Source of the DNA: Streptomyces seoulensis
GTDB lineage: Bacteria; Actinomycetota; Actinomycetes; Streptomycetales; Streptomycetaceae
Direction of reading: 5' to 3'
NCBI RefSeq assembly: GCF_004328625.1
Contig: NZ_CP032229.1
Location: 2,294,001-2,358,000, forward strand
Length of the DNA stretch: 64,000 bases
The translations under genes and the position numbers were made by a program. Below, piece by piece: positions 35,801 to 44,341 of the stretch (position 1 is its first letter; every line of letters starts with the position of its first letter). Below the pieces are notes generated by a model. It worked only from the letters and a program-made list of their open reading frames with translations. It was not told where the DNA came from and ran no database searches.

Positions 35801-36166
35801 TGGAGATGGCGGGAATCGAACCCGCGTCCACCGGTGCAGAAACAGGGCTTCTCCGTGTGCAGTCCGCTTCGATTTTCTCGGCCCCGGAGATCACGCGGAC
35901 AAGTCTCCGACGGGCTCAGTCACTGTTGGATTTCCCTCTTCACCCCGTGACCGGGATCAAGGTTTAGTTCCCTAGCTGATGCCAGGATCCGGGTCGGGAA
36001 CAGCCCCGGGCTGACACTTCGCAAGTCGCTACTTAGGCAGCGAGGGCGAAGGAATCGCGCTTGGTGTTGGCGATTATTTTTTGCGACATATGGTTTACGA
36101 GATCATTGCCGCTTCCTCGACACGCTTCCCCTGCTTCGACATCCGCTGTCGAAACCGATCATCCCC
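35801..36166 (-). ncRNA. ssrA: Transfer-messenger RNA
   Basis: A 366-nt tmRNA. The 5' end GGGGATGATCGG (from 36166) pairs with the 3' CATCTCC (35802-35808) to form the acceptor stem; the T arm GCGGGTTCGATTCCCGC is intact. The tag reading frame (36033-36071, minus strand) decodes as ANTKRDSFALAA followed by TAA. Genomic sequence after the discriminator A is CGA, so the terminal CCA must be added after transcription. It rescues stalled ribosomes together with SmpB, encoded 110 bases upstream. Confidence 0.97.
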
Positions 36167-36201
36167 ATGTTGTTTTTTCAATGCCCCCCGCAGGAGGCGG
36201 C

Positions 36202-36219
36202 GCACCCTCGACGGGGTGC
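36202..36219 (-). terminator. Small hairpin between smpB and tmRNA
   Basis: GCACCC-(6 bases)-GGGTGC lies 56 bases after the smpB stop. It may end or attenuate smpB transcription before the tmRNA. Confidence 0.45.
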
Positions 36220-36275
36220 TGTGCCATCGTACGTGACCAACGCGGGAGTGTGCCAGCCTATTCCCGCGGGCCCGG

Positions 36276-36827
36276 TCAGACGCCGCGCTGCTTGCGCTTG
36301 GCGGCCGCGATGGCCCGGTCCGACTCGCGCCGGTCCTGCTTCTCGCGCAGGGTCTGCCGCTTGTCGAACTCCCTCTTGCCCCGGGCCAGCGCGATCTCCG
36401 CCTTGGCCCGGCCGTCCTTGAAGTACAGGGCGAGGGGCACGATGGTGTGGCCCGTCTCCTGCGACTTCGCCTCCAGCTTGTCGATCTCCTCGCGGTGCAG
36501 CAGCAGCTTGCGCTTGCGGCGCACCGAGTGGTTGGTCCAGGTGCCCTGGCTGTACTCGGGGATGTGGGCGTTGTGCAGCCACGCCTCGTTCCCGTCGATC
36601 TGGACGAATCCGTCCGTCAGCGAGGCCCGGCCCTGGCGCAGCGACTTCACCTCGGTGCCGGACAGCACGATCCCGGCCTCGTAGGTGTCGATGATCGCGT
36701 AGTCGTGCCGGGCCTTCTTGTTCTGGGCGACGAGCTTGCGCTTGCCGTCCTTGACCTTGCCCTTGGCCGGGGCCGCCCCGCCCTGCTTGGGCTGGGACTC
36801 CTTCGGTACGTACATTCCCTTGCTCAT
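36276..36827 (-). CDS. smpB: SsrA-binding protein SmpB
   Basis: 183 residues. The core from [20 protein letters not shown] through [38 protein letters not shown] and KGRAK-type [20 protein letters not shown] is the universal SmpB fold, with the basic C-terminal tail that enters the empty mRNA channel. A ~25-residue Lys/Gly/Ala-rich N-terminal extension is present. ATG at 36827 is chosen (GGGCGG upstream). Upstream genes on the same strand (S41 protease, ftsX, ftsE) are 66 bases away and may be co-transcribed. Confidence 0.96.
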   Translation of the reverse strand: MSKGMYVPKESQPKQGGAAPAKGKVKDGKRKLVAQNKKARHDYAIIDTYEAGIVLSGTEVKSLRQGRASLTDGFVQIDGNEAWLHNAHIPEYSQGTWTNHSVRRKRKLLLHREEIDKLEAKSQETGHTIVPLALYFKDGRAKAEIALARGKREFDKRQTLREKQDRRESDRAIAAAKRKQRGV

Positions 36828-36893
36828 AGTGCCGCCCATTTTCGCACCATGGAGGGGGGCGAAGGGAAGCGGATTAGGGGTGGGGTCAGGGAG

Positions 36894-38081
36894 CTATCGG
36901 GGGTCGCCCAGGCCGGTGAGGACCGTCTCGGCGCGCTTCAGGGCGCTCGGGCCCGGCTCCAGGTCCGGGGTGATGCCCCGGCCGTCGACGGCGTGACCGG
37001 AGGGGGTGCGGTAGTGGCCGACGGTCAGCTCGGCCACCGAGCCGTCCGGCAGCGCGGTCGGCATCTGGACCGAGCCCTTGCCGAAGGTGCGCGAGCCGAT
37101 CACCACGGCCCGGCCACGGTCCTGGAGGGCGCCGGTGAGCAGCTCGGCCGCGCTCATCGTGCCGCCGTCGACCAGGGTGACCAGCGGGCGGGCGGTGTCG
37201 CCGCCGGAGGCCGCGTGCAGGGCGCGCTGGGCGCCGTCCACGTCGTAGGTGGCGACCAGGCCGCCGTCGAGGAAGCAGGAGGCGGTGGCGACGGCCTCGG
37301 TGACCAGGCCGCCGGAGTTGCCGCGCAGGTCGAGCACCACCCCGGCGCCGGCCGGGGCGCGCCGTACGGCGTCGCGCACGGCCTTCGCGGAGCCCTTGGT
37401 GAAGGCGGACACCCGGACCACCACGACCCCGGCGACCGGGTCGGTGACGGTCACCGGGTCGGTGGAGAGGCGGGCCCGGTACAGGGTGCGGGACCAGGAG
37501 TCGGCGCCGCGCTGGATGCCGACGGTGACCGGGGTGCCGGCGGAGGCGTCGTCGGCATTGCCGCGCAGCAGGGAGACCACCTCGGTGACCGGGCGGCCGT
37601 CGACCCCGTGCCCGTCGACGCTGCGCAGCCGGTCGCCCTCGCGGATGCCGGCGTCGGCGGCGGGCGAGTGGGACCGTACGCGGCTGACGGTGACCTTTCC
37701 GTCGCGGGCGCGCTTGGCCCACAGGCCGACGCCGGTGTACTCGCCGTCCAGGGCGTCGCGGAACTCGGCGTACTCGTCCTCGGAGTAGACGGCGGCCCAG
37801 CGGTCCCCGCTGCGGCTGACGGCCTGTTCGGCGGCCTCGGTGGGCGACTCGCCCTTCGCCATGGCCTCGGCGGCGGCCCGGCGGACGTCCTCGGGCCGGG
37901 GCTTCCCGGTGGCCCGACCGGCTTCGGCCGAGCGGGAGTTGGCGTCCAGACGGCGGGCCTGGGCGGTGTCCGGCAGGGAGCCCGTGACGGCCCCCGCGGT
38001 CAGCGCTCCGGCGAACACCAATGTCAGGGCGGCCCCGCGGCGTTTACGGCGGGGCTGGCGGAACAGGGCGTTGCCTGACAT
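36894..38081 (-). CDS. C-terminal processing peptidase, S41 family
   Basis: 395 residues with a basic N-terminus and signal/anchor helix (about 17-35), a PDZ domain (about 125-200, SHSPAADAGIREGDRLRSVD) and an S41 catalytic domain. The Ser-Lys dyad is Ser310 in GGTMSAAELLTG and Lys335 in TFGKGSVQMPT, spaced 25 residues as in CtpB. It cleaves proteins in the wall space, often after a regulatory trigger. It lies directly downstream of ftsE-ftsX, as ctpB does in Bacillus, which suggests a division or sporulation link. Confidence 0.92.
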   Translation of the reverse strand: MSGNALFRQPRRKRRGAALTLVFAGALTAGAVTGSLPDTAQARRLDANSRSAEAGRATGKPRPEDVRRAAAEAMAKGESPTEAAEQAVSRSGDRWAAVYSEDEYAEFRDALDGEYTGVGLWAKRARDGKVTVSRVRSHSPAADAGIREGDRLRSVDGHGVDGRPVTEVVSLLRGNADDASAGTPVTVGIQRGADSWSRTLYRARLSTDPVTVTDPVAGVVVVRVSAFTKGSAKAVRDAVRRAPAGAGVVLDLRGNSGGLVTEAVATASCFLDGGLVATYDVDGAQRALHAASGGDTARPLVTLVDGGTMSAAELLTGALQDRGRAVVIGSRTFGKGSVQMPTALPDGSVAELTVGHYRTPSGHAVDGRGITPDLEPGPSALKRAETVLTGLGDPR

Positions 38082-38148
38082 GGCGGTGAGTCTAGGACAA
38101 CGCGAAGGGCCGTACAGACGGATGCCTGTACGGCCCTCTTGGCATGTG

Positions 38149-39069
38149 TCACACCTTCAGATACTTGCGCAACGCGAAGAACGCCGCCAGGGAAGGCATC
38201 AGCACGCTGGTCGCGAGGATCAGCGGCAGCTTGGTCAACACCGAGTCCCAGCCGATGAAGTTGATGAGCGTCAGCTTGCTGGAGAGGGCCATGCCGTGGT
38301 CGATGGTGAAGTACCGGCCCAGCACCAGGAAGACGCACGCGAGGCTGCCGCCGATGAGTCCGGCGACCGCGGCCTCCATGATGAACGGCGCCTGGATGTA
38401 GAACCCGGAGGCGCCGACCAGCCGCATGATCCCGGTCTCCCGGCGGCGGCTGAACGCGGACACCCGCACCGTGTTGACGATCAGCAGCAGCGCGACGAAC
38501 AGCATCAGCGCCATCAGGAACAGCGCGGCCCGGTTCATCAGGTTGAGCAGCTGGAAGAGGTTGTCGAGGATGCTCCGCTGGTCCTGCACCGACTGCACCC
38601 CGGCCCGCCCGTTGAACGCGGTCGCGATCACCTGGTACTTCTGCGGGTCCTTGAGCTTGATCCGGTACGACTCCTGCATCTGGTCCGGCGTCAGCGAGCT
38701 GGCCAGCGGGGAGTTGCCGAACTGCTCCTTGTAGTGCTTGTAGGCGGTGTCCTGGGACTCGTAGGTGACCTTCTCCACGATGGAGGACATCTTGCCGAGG
38801 TCGGCCTGGATCTGCTTCTTCTGGTCCTCGGTGGCCGCGCCCTTGGCGCAGTTGACGTCCGACTGGGCGTCGCTCTTGTTGCAGAGGAAGATCGAGACGT
38901 TGACCTTGTCGTACCAGTAGCCCTTCATGGTGCTCACCTGGTCGCTCATCATCAGGGAGCCGCCGAAGAGGGCCAGGGACAGGGCGACGGAGACGATGAC
39001 GGCGAAGGTCATCGTCAGGTTGCGGCGGAGACCGACACCGATCTCCGACATGACGAACTGGGCGCGCAT
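38149..39069 (-). CDS. ftsX: Cell division protein FtsX
   Basis: 306 residues with four membrane segments: one after the N-terminal MSEIGVGLRRNLTMTFAVIV, then a large extracytoplasmic loop (about 45-170) that in actinobacteria contacts peptidoglycan hydrolases, and three C-terminal helices, with FSRRRETGIMRLVGASGFYI as the cytoplasmic FtsX-fold motif. It partners FtsE in an ABC complex that transmits mechanical force rather than transporting. It starts 23 bases after the ftsE stop. Confidence 0.96.
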   Translation of the reverse strand: MRAQFVMSEIGVGLRRNLTMTFAVIVSVALSLALFGGSLMMSDQVSTMKGYWYDKVNVSIFLCNKSDAQSDVNCAKGAATEDQKKQIQADLGKMSSIVEKVTYESQDTAYKHYKEQFGNSPLASSLTPDQMQESYRIKLKDPQKYQVIATAFNGRAGVQSVQDQRSILDNLFQLLNLMNRAALFLMALMLFVALLLIVNTVRVSAFSRRRETGIMRLVGASGFYIQAPFIMEAAVAGLIGGSLACVFLVLGRYFTIDHGMALSSKLTLINFIGWDSVLTKLPLILATSVLMPSLAAFFALRKYLKV

Positions 39070-39092
39070 GGCGTCTGGTCGAGCCTTTCCGC

Positions 39093-39782
39093 TTAGTGCT
39101 GGTAGCCGTAGACGCCGCGGGCCTGGTCGCGTACGAGGCGGCCCTTCTCCAGCTCGATGACGCGCTTGCGCATCTGGTCCACGATGTTCTGGTCGTGCGT
39201 CGCCATGATGACGGTGGTGCCCGTCCGGTTGATGCGGTCGAGCAGCTTCATGATGCCGACGGAGGTCTGCGGGTCGAGGTTGCCGGTGGGCTCGTCGGCG
39301 ATCAGCAGCTTGGGCCGGTTGACGAACGCCCGCGCGATGGCGACGCGTTGCTGCTCACCGCCGGACAACTCGCCCGGCATGCGGTCCTCCTTGCCGCCGA
39401 GCCCGACGAGGTCGAGCACCTGGGGCACGGACTTGCGGATCTCGCCGCGGGACTTGCCGATGACCTCCTGCGCGAAGGCCACGTTCTCCGCGACCGTCTT
39501 GTTGGGCAGCAGGCGGAAGTCCTGGAAGACCGTCCCGAGCTGGCGGCGCATCTGCGGCACCTTCCAGTTGGACAGCCGGGCGAGGTCCTTGCCGAGGACG
39601 TGCACCTGGCCGTGGCTGCACCGCTCCTCGCGGAGGACGAGCCGGAGGAAGGTCGACTTGCCGGAGCCGGACGACCCCACGAGGAAGACGAACTCGCCCT
39701 TCTCCACTTCCAGGGACACCTCCCTGAGGGCGGGCCGGGTCTGCTTGGGGTAGACCTTGGAGACACTGTCGAATCGGATCAC
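39093..39782 (-). CDS. ftsE: Cell division ATP-binding protein FtsE
   Basis: 229 residues, normal FtsE length. Walker A is [13 protein letters not shown], the ABC signature is [14 protein letters not shown], and Walker B is [13 protein letters not shown]. It starts GTG at 39782 ([20 protein letters not shown]). With FtsX it couples ATP hydrolysis to activation of septal peptidoglycan hydrolases. The promoter should lie in the 249-base divergent gap upstream. Confidence 0.97.
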   Translation of the reverse strand: MIRFDSVSKVYPKQTRPALREVSLEVEKGEFVFLVGSSGSGKSTFLRLVLREERCSHGQVHVLGKDLARLSNWKVPQMRRQLGTVFQDFRLLPNKTVAENVAFAQEVIGKSRGEIRKSVPQVLDLVGLGGKEDRMPGELSGGEQQRVAIARAFVNRPKLLIADEPTGNLDPQTSVGIMKLLDRINRTGTTVIMATHDQNIVDQMRKRVIELEKGRLVRDQARGVYGYQH

Positions 39783-39881
39783 GGATGCACCACGGGTCGC
39801 CGGGGGATGATGAGCGTGACCATACGCGAACCGGGAGTGCCTACGCAGGGCCCGGTCGCCGTTGGGAGAGACTTGTGCGTT

Positions 39882-39905
39882 TTTGTACGGGCGTTTGTAC
39901 GGGCG
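39882..39905. repeat. Exact 12-bp tandem duplication upstream of ftsE
   Basis: TTTGTACGGGCG occurs twice back to back in the divergent gap between ftsE and the small zinc-ribbon gene. It could be a pair of regulator half-sites on one face of the helix or a chance slippage product. Confidence 0.6.
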
Positions 39906-40031
39906 GCCCTCCCCGCTTTTCCCGGGCGCCCGCGCTCTTTCGGGGGGAACCTGGCAGAGTGGAGGGGGAACGTTCTCGTTCCCGTCGGCGTTGTACGGGG
40001 TTGAAGGGCCTGGCACGAGGAGGGCGAGCGC

Positions 40032-40226
40032 ATGACGTACGACCGGTTGGTGTGCGCGAACTGCGCGGCGCCCGTGAACGAGGGCCGCTGCCCGGTGTGC
40101 CGGGCGAGCCGTGAGCGGCTCCAGCAGCAGACGGGGTTCCTGGGCGGGGTGAGCCCGGCGGCGCTGGTCGCGCTGCTGGTGGTGCTGATCGCGCTGACGG
40201 CGCTGCTGGCGCACCAGACCGTGTAG
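40032..40226 (+). CDS. Small zinc-ribbon membrane protein
   Basis: 64 residues. Cys8-Cys11 and Cys20-Cys23 form two CxxC pairs ([18 protein letters not shown]) typical of a zinc ribbon, and one helix (about 41-61) anchors the C-terminus. The strong ribosome-binding site GAGGAGGGC precedes the ATG, and a strong terminator follows, so this is a genuine stand-alone small gene. Function unknown; it is divergent from ftsEX. Confidence 0.85.
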   Translation: MTYDRLVCANCAAPVNEGRCPVCRASRERLQQQTGFLGGVSPAALVALLVVLIALTALLAHQTV

Positions 40227-40252
40227 GTCCGGCGGGTTCGGCCGAAGACACG

Positions 40253-40291
40253 GGGAAGGGCCCGGAGCGGGTGCTCCGGGCCCTTCCCTTT
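40253..40291 (+). terminator. Strong terminator after the zinc-ribbon gene
   Basis: A perfect 16-bp stem (GGGAAGGGCCCGGAGC and its complement) with a GGGT loop is followed by TTT. It also separates the convergent LAETG protein gene. Confidence 0.92.
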
Positions 40292-40329
40292 CTCCGTGCG
40301 GGTTGCGCGGAGTGATGTCTCGGCTACTC

Positions 40330-41241
40330 TCAGGCGGCCGTGCCGCCGCCGCGGTTGCCCGCGAGGCGCGGCAGAACGCGGAAGGCGACGCCGCCCGCGA
40401 TCATCGTCGCGGCGCCGACCAGCAGGAAGGTGGTCTCGCCCGCGCCGGTCTCGGCGAGCTGCTTGCCGTTCCCGTTCTGCTGCGCGGCGGTGTCCGAGCC
40501 GGTGTCGGTGAGGGCGGAGGTGCCCTCCTCCTGGGAGACGTTGTCGTTGCCGCCGTCGGGGGTGGTACCGCCGGTGGTGTCGGTGCCGCCCGTGGTGGAG
40601 GAACCACCCGTGGAGCCGCCGCCCGTGGTGGAACCACCGGAGGTGGAGCCGCCCGAGGTGGAGGAGCCGCCGGTGGAGCCGCCGCCGGTGGTCGAGCCGC
40701 CCGTGGTGTCACCGCCGCCGGTCGTGGTGGAGCCGCCGGTGGTGTCGCCACCCGTGGTGCTGCCGCCGGTGTCACCGCCGGTGTTACCGCCCGTGGTGTC
40801 ACCGCCGGTGTTACCGCCCGTGGTGTCGCCACCGGTGTTGCCACCCGTGGTGTCACCACCGGTGTTACCGCCGGTGGCGTCACCGCCCGTGTTGCCGCCG
40901 GTGGCGTCACCGCCGGTGTCACCGCCGGAGTCGCCGCCGCCGATCACGCCGCCGATGACTCCACCGATGCTCGCGTCACCGCCCGTGGTGTCGCCGCCGG
41001 TGGTGTCGCCACCCGTGGTGTCCCCACCGGTCGTGTCGCCCCCGGTGGTGTCCCCGCCGGAGGAGTCGCCGCCGCCCGTGCCGGGGTCCGGTTCGGTGCA
41101 GGTGCCGAGGATGCCGCAGGTCGGGTCCGGGTCGGGGCCCGGGTCGGCGGAGGCCACGCCGGCCACCATCAGCGAGGCGCCGGCGGCCATCACGGCGCCG
41201 GCGGCTATGCGTGCGACGCGGACGCGCGTCTTCTTCGTCAT
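40330..41241 (-). CDS. Sortase-anchored Gly/Thr/Asp-repeat surface protein
   Basis: 303 residues. A signal peptide (cleavage after VAGVASA, about residue 32) is followed by a short segment with Cys42 and Cys48, then about 180 residues of low-complexity repeats: GGDTT units near the start, alternating GGNTGGDTT units in the middle, and Ser/Thr/Gly runs later. The C-terminus is a complete cell-wall sorting signal: LAETG (262-266), a hydrophobic helix and a basic tail. LAxTG is the motif preferred by class E sortases of Streptomyces, as used by long chaplins. Role unknown; the Thr density would permit glycosylation. Confidence 0.85.
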   Translation of the reverse strand: MTKKTRVRVARIAAGAVMAAGASLMVAGVASADPGPDPDPTCGILGTCTEPDPGTGGGDSSGGDTTGGDTTGGDTTGGDTTGGDTTGGDASIGGVIGGVIGGGDSGGDTGGDATGGNTGGDATGGNTGGDTTGGNTGGDTTGGNTGGDTTGGNTGGDTGGSTTGGDTTGGSTTTGGGDTTGGSTTGGGSTGGSSTSGGSTSGGSTTGGGSTGGSSTTGGTDTTGGTTPDGGNDNVSQEEGTSALTDTGSDTAAQQNGNGKQLAETGAGETTFLLVGAATMIAGGVAFRVLPRLAGNRGGGTAA

Positions 41242-41516
41242 ATGGTTGCTACCCCCAGTAGCTGTTGTCGATGTGGCTGCGCATGGGGCGGGCCGTGCTC
41301 GACGGAGGCAGCTGACGACACCGGCGCCGGCTCTCGGCCGGCACCTGGCACTCTCCCGATCCCCCGGTTCACATGCGCCCCACGGATACGCATGCCGCGT
41401 TTCACCTTTCCCATTTTTTTAAGCAACGTCAAGGCCGTTGCGGGCGCAATGTCCCATGGGGGTGTGTTTGGCGGGAGTTGGTTGATGTGACTGTGACCTG
41501 ATGCCCACACATAAAA
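41242..41516. other. 5' region of the LAETG protein gene
   Basis: No gene is supported here; a 93-codon open frame on the minus strand lacks a ribosome-binding site and family features. The region holds an unusual A7 run on the minus strand (around 41415) preceded by TTGACG, possibly a promoter, and an imperfect GC-rich hairpin (about 41322-41344) in the presumed untranslated leader. Confidence 0.4.
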
Positions 41517-41543
41517 CAACTGCCGCCCATCGGACGGCAGTTG
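41511..41543 (-). terminator. Terminator of prfB
   Basis: On the minus strand CAACTGCCG-TCC-GAT-GGG-CGGCAGTTG is followed by TTTTAT, a classic intrinsic terminator 25 bases after the prfB stop. Confidence 0.9.
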
Positions 41544-41567
41544 CCTTACGTTGTCATGTCGACAAAC

Positions 41568-42674
41568 TTACTTCTCCTGCTGCTTGCGCCAGCGAATTCC
41601 GGCCTCCAGGAAGCCGTCGATCTCGCCGTCGAGCACGGACTGCGGGTTGCCGACCTCGAACTCGGTGCGCAGGTCCTTGACCATCTGGTACGGGTGCAGC
41701 ACGTACGACCGCATCTGGTTGCCCCAGGAGCTGCCGCCGTCACCCTTGAGGGCGTCCATCTTGGCGCGCTCCTCCTGCCGCTGGCGCTCCAGCAGCTTGG
41801 CCTGGAGCACGTTCATCGCGGTGGCCTTGTTCTGGATCTGCGAGCGCTCGTTCTGGCAGGAGACCACGATGCCGGTGGGGAGGTGGGTGAGGCGGACCGC
41901 GGAGTCCGTCGTGTTCACGCCCTGGCCGCCGGGGCCCGAGGAGCGGTACACGTCGATACGCAGGTCCGACTCGTCGATCTCGACGTGGTCGGTCTGCTCC
42001 ACGACCGGGAGCACCTCGACGCCCGCGAAGGAGGTCTGGCGGCGGCCCTGGTTGTCGAACGGCGAGATGCGCACCAGGCGGTGCGTGCCCTGCTCGACGG
42101 AGAGCGTGCCGTAGGCGTACGGGATCTGCACGGCGAAGGTGGTCGACTTGATGCCGGCCTCTTCCGCGTACGACGTCTCGTAGATCTCCGTCTTGTAGCC
42201 GTGCCGCTCCGCCCAGCGGAGGTACATGCGCTGGAGCTGCTCGGCGAAGTCGGCGGCGTCGACGCCGCCCGCCTCGGCGCGGATGTTGACCAGCGCCTCG
42301 CGGGAGTCGTACTCGCCGGACAGGAGGGTGCGGACCTCCATCTCGTCCAGCGCCTTCTTCACCGCGACCAGCTCGGACTCGGCCTCGGCGAGGGTGTCCG
42401 GGTCGTCCTCCTCCTCGGCCATCTCGAAGAGGACGGCGAGATCGTCGATCCGGCCGCGGAGCCCCTCGGCCTTCCTGACCTCGGCCTGGAGGTGGGAGAG
42501 CTTGCTGGTGATCTTCTGCGCCTCGTCCGGGTTGTCCCAGAGGGACGGCGCGGCCGCCTGCTCCTCGAGCACGGCGATGTCTGCCCTCAGCTGGTCGAGG
42601 TCCAGGACGGCCTCGATCGACTCCATGGTCGAGGAGAGGGACTTCAGCTCTTCGGATACATCGACGACTGCCAC
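41568..42674 (-). CDS. prfB: Peptide chain release factor 2
   Basis: 368 residues, full-length RF2. The SPF stop-codon recognition tripeptide is in [12 protein letters not shown] and the catalytic GGQ in [12 protein letters not shown]. The N-terminal region reads continuously from GTG 42674 ([15 protein letters not shown]) with no in-frame TGA, so there is no programmed frameshift, as expected for actinobacteria. GGGGGC serves as ribosome-binding site. It terminates translation at UGA/UAA. Confidence 0.97.
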   Translation of the reverse strand: MAVVDVSEELKSLSSTMESIEAVLDLDQLRADIAVLEEQAAAPSLWDNPDEAQKITSKLSHLQAEVRKAEGLRGRIDDLAVLFEMAEEEDDPDTLAEAESELVAVKKALDEMEVRTLLSGEYDSREALVNIRAEAGGVDAADFAEQLQRMYLRWAERHGYKTEIYETSYAEEAGIKSTTFAVQIPYAYGTLSVEQGTHRLVRISPFDNQGRRQTSFAGVEVLPVVEQTDHVEIDESDLRIDVYRSSGPGGQGVNTTDSAVRLTHLPTGIVVSCQNERSQIQNKATAMNVLQAKLLERQRQEERAKMDALKGDGGSSWGNQMRSYVLHPYQMVKDLRTEFEVGNPQSVLDGEIDGFLEAGIRWRKQQEK

Positions 42675-42994
42675 GCCCCCAGCGTAACGGCTCCGCCGGG
42701 TGGGGTCGGTCCTCGGCGGTCTGGCCCACGATGGTGCGGGGCGTTATCCGCGGCGTACCAGGGGCTCCGCCCCCGGACCCCCCTTGTCGGCCCCTGAAGG
42801 GCCTCGTCCTCAAACGCCGGACGGGCCGGATATGCCTGACCTGGGCTGCGTGGCACCCCGATGTCCCCGACCTGGGCCGGACGCTCGCCCACCCTCGCGG
42901 TGCCCGGCGTGTGTGGCCGGGACGGAGTCCGTCGCCGCCCGTCTCGCATGGCAACTCACTCGCCGTCCGCCTCCGCGCCTCGCCTCTCTGCCTG
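42675..42994. other. Gap between prfB and pkaB
   Basis: 320 bases without a supported gene. The prfB promoter must be here, and it contains the interspersed repeat at 42761-42830. Long open frames crossing it are GC-driven shadows. Confidence 0.6.
42761..42830. repeat. Streptomyces-type interspersed intergenic repeat
   Basis: The block contains GGGGCTCCGCCCCCGGACCC, GGCCC-CTGAA-GGGCC and CGTCCTCAAACGCCGGACGG, each able to form a small hairpin. From memory, near-identical strings (the CCTCAAACGCCGGA core) recur in intergenic regions across Streptomyces genomes. Only one copy is seen in this window. Origin and function unknown. Confidence 0.65.
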
Positions 42995-44209
42995 TCAGGG
43001 CGTCGACGTGGTCTGGGTCTGTTGGGGTGGGGTGTCGTCGGTGGTGGTGGTCCAGATTCCGTAGCCGGCCGCTGCTGCGAGGAGCAGGGCGGCCACGGTG
43101 AGGGTGACTCGGCGGCGCCGGGCCGCTGCCCGGTGGCGGGCCGAGCCGGGGCGGGGGGCGCCGGAAGGACGCGGGGCGCGAGCCGTGCCGTGGGCGCCGC
43201 CGGCGAGTTCGTCGGGGGCCGGGACGCGCATCGAGGTGTGGGTGTCGCGGTTGGAGTCGGGCTTGGGGCCGGGGACGAGGGAGACGGCGCCCCTCCGGCG
43301 GACGGGTTCGTCGGCGGGGAGGGGGGCCGGGGGCTCCTCGGGGGCCGCCTCGGGGTCGGGCTCGTCGACCTCCAGCGGGGGGATGCCCGCGAGGGCGGGG
43401 AGCTGTTCGCGCAGCCGGGCGGCGAGTTCGGAGGCGCGCAGCCGGGAGGCGGGGCCCTTGGCGAGGCACTGGACGATGAGCTGCCACAGCTCCTCGGGGA
43501 TGCCGGGCAGCGGGACGACGGTCTCCGTGACGTGCCGCCGCAGCACCGCGCCGGGGTGGCCGCCGCCGAAGGGGGTGAAGCCGGCGAGCAGCTCGTAGAG
43601 GACCGTGGCGAGGGCGTAGATGTCGACGGCGGCGCGCGGGGGCAGGCCCTCGACGATCTCGGGGGCGAGGTAGTCCGGGGTGCCGATGATCTTCGTCGCA
43701 CGGGTGCGCCGGGGCGAGTCGATGAGCTTGGCCACGCCGAAGTCGGTGAGCAGCGCCGGGTGCGCGCCCCCGGGGCCGAGCGGGCCGCGCATGTCGAGGA
43801 GGATGTTCTCGGGCTTGACGTCCCGGTGGACGACCCCGGCCGCGTGCGCGGCGGCGAGCCCGTCCGCGACGTCCGCGACGATCGCCGCCGCGGCCTCGGG
43901 CGCGAGCCGGCGCTCGCGGTCCAGCCGGGTGCGCAGGTCGGTGCCGCGCACGATGTCCATGACGAGGGCGAGGTCGTTGCCGTCGACCACGAGGTCCCGC
44001 ACGGTGACGATGTGCGGATGCTCGAGGCCGAGCAGCGCGGTCCGCTCCTGCACGAAGCGGCCGACCAGCTCCTGGTCGGAGGCGAGGTCCTCGCGCAGCA
44101 TCTTGATGGCGACGGGCCCGTCGGGTCCCTCGCCCAGCCACACCGTCCCGGCGCTGCCCCGCCCCAGGATCTGGTTGGCGGTGTACCGGCTGCCGATCTT
44201 CCGTGCCAA
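42995..44209 (-). CDS. pkaB: Membrane Ser/Thr protein kinase (PkaB-like)
   Basis: About 404 residues. The N-terminal Hanks-type kinase domain has the glycine loop LGRGSAGTVW, the ATP-binding Lys36 in VAIKMLRE, the catalytic HRDVKPENI, DFG in LLTDFGVAKL and the APE in DYLAPEIVEG. A Pro/Ala-rich linker leads to one C-terminal membrane helix (TLTVAALLLAAAAGYGIW) with a short Thr-rich outer tail, so it has no PASTA sensor. A TTG start at 44209 is proposed because GGGAG lies at 44214-44218; a GTG four codons upstream is the alternative. Adjacent to pkaA. Confidence 0.92.
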   Translation of the reverse strand: MARKIGSRYTANQILGRGSAGTVWLGEGPDGPVAIKMLREDLASDQELVGRFVQERTALLGLEHPHIVTVRDLVVDGNDLALVMDIVRGTDLRTRLDRERRLAPEAAAAIVADVADGLAAAHAAGVVHRDVKPENILLDMRGPLGPGGAHPALLTDFGVAKLIDSPRRTRATKIIGTPDYLAPEIVEGLPPRAAVDIYALATVLYELLAGFTPFGGGHPGAVLRRHVTETVVPLPGIPEELWQLIVQCLAKGPASRLRASELAARLREQLPALAGIPPLEVDEPDPEAAPEEPPAPLPADEPVRRRGAVSLVPGPKPDSNRDTHTSMRVPAPDELAGGAHGTARAPRPSGAPRPGSARHRAAARRRRVTLTVAALLLAAAAGYGIWTTTTDDTPPQQTQTTSTP

Positions 44210-44341
44210 GACTGCTCCCACCAGACGCGTGTTGCCCCGGTCGACAAAACTACGCGCCCGTGGGGGTCACCTTCGCCGCGGAGCCGGAAATCACCCGCTG
44301 GGTGTCGACAAGTCCCCAGAACCGGCTCCGCGAGCGGCAGT

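Noticed and set aside
40560..41070. CRISPR-like periodic DNA repeats
   Set aside because: The repeats are the coding sequence of the Gly/Thr repeat protein, with no unique spacers and no cas genes.
41242..41420. Cyclic di-AMP riboswitch before the LAETG protein gene
   Set aside because: The leader is GC-rich with hairpins, but the conserved blocks of that riboswitch class are not present.
41238..41519. 93-codon open frame upstream of the LAETG protein gene
   Set aside because: No ribosome-binding site, no family resemblance, and it covers the probable promoter and leader.
42560..42674. Programmed frameshift site in prfB
   Set aside because: The reading frame is continuous through the N-terminal region with no in-frame TGA.
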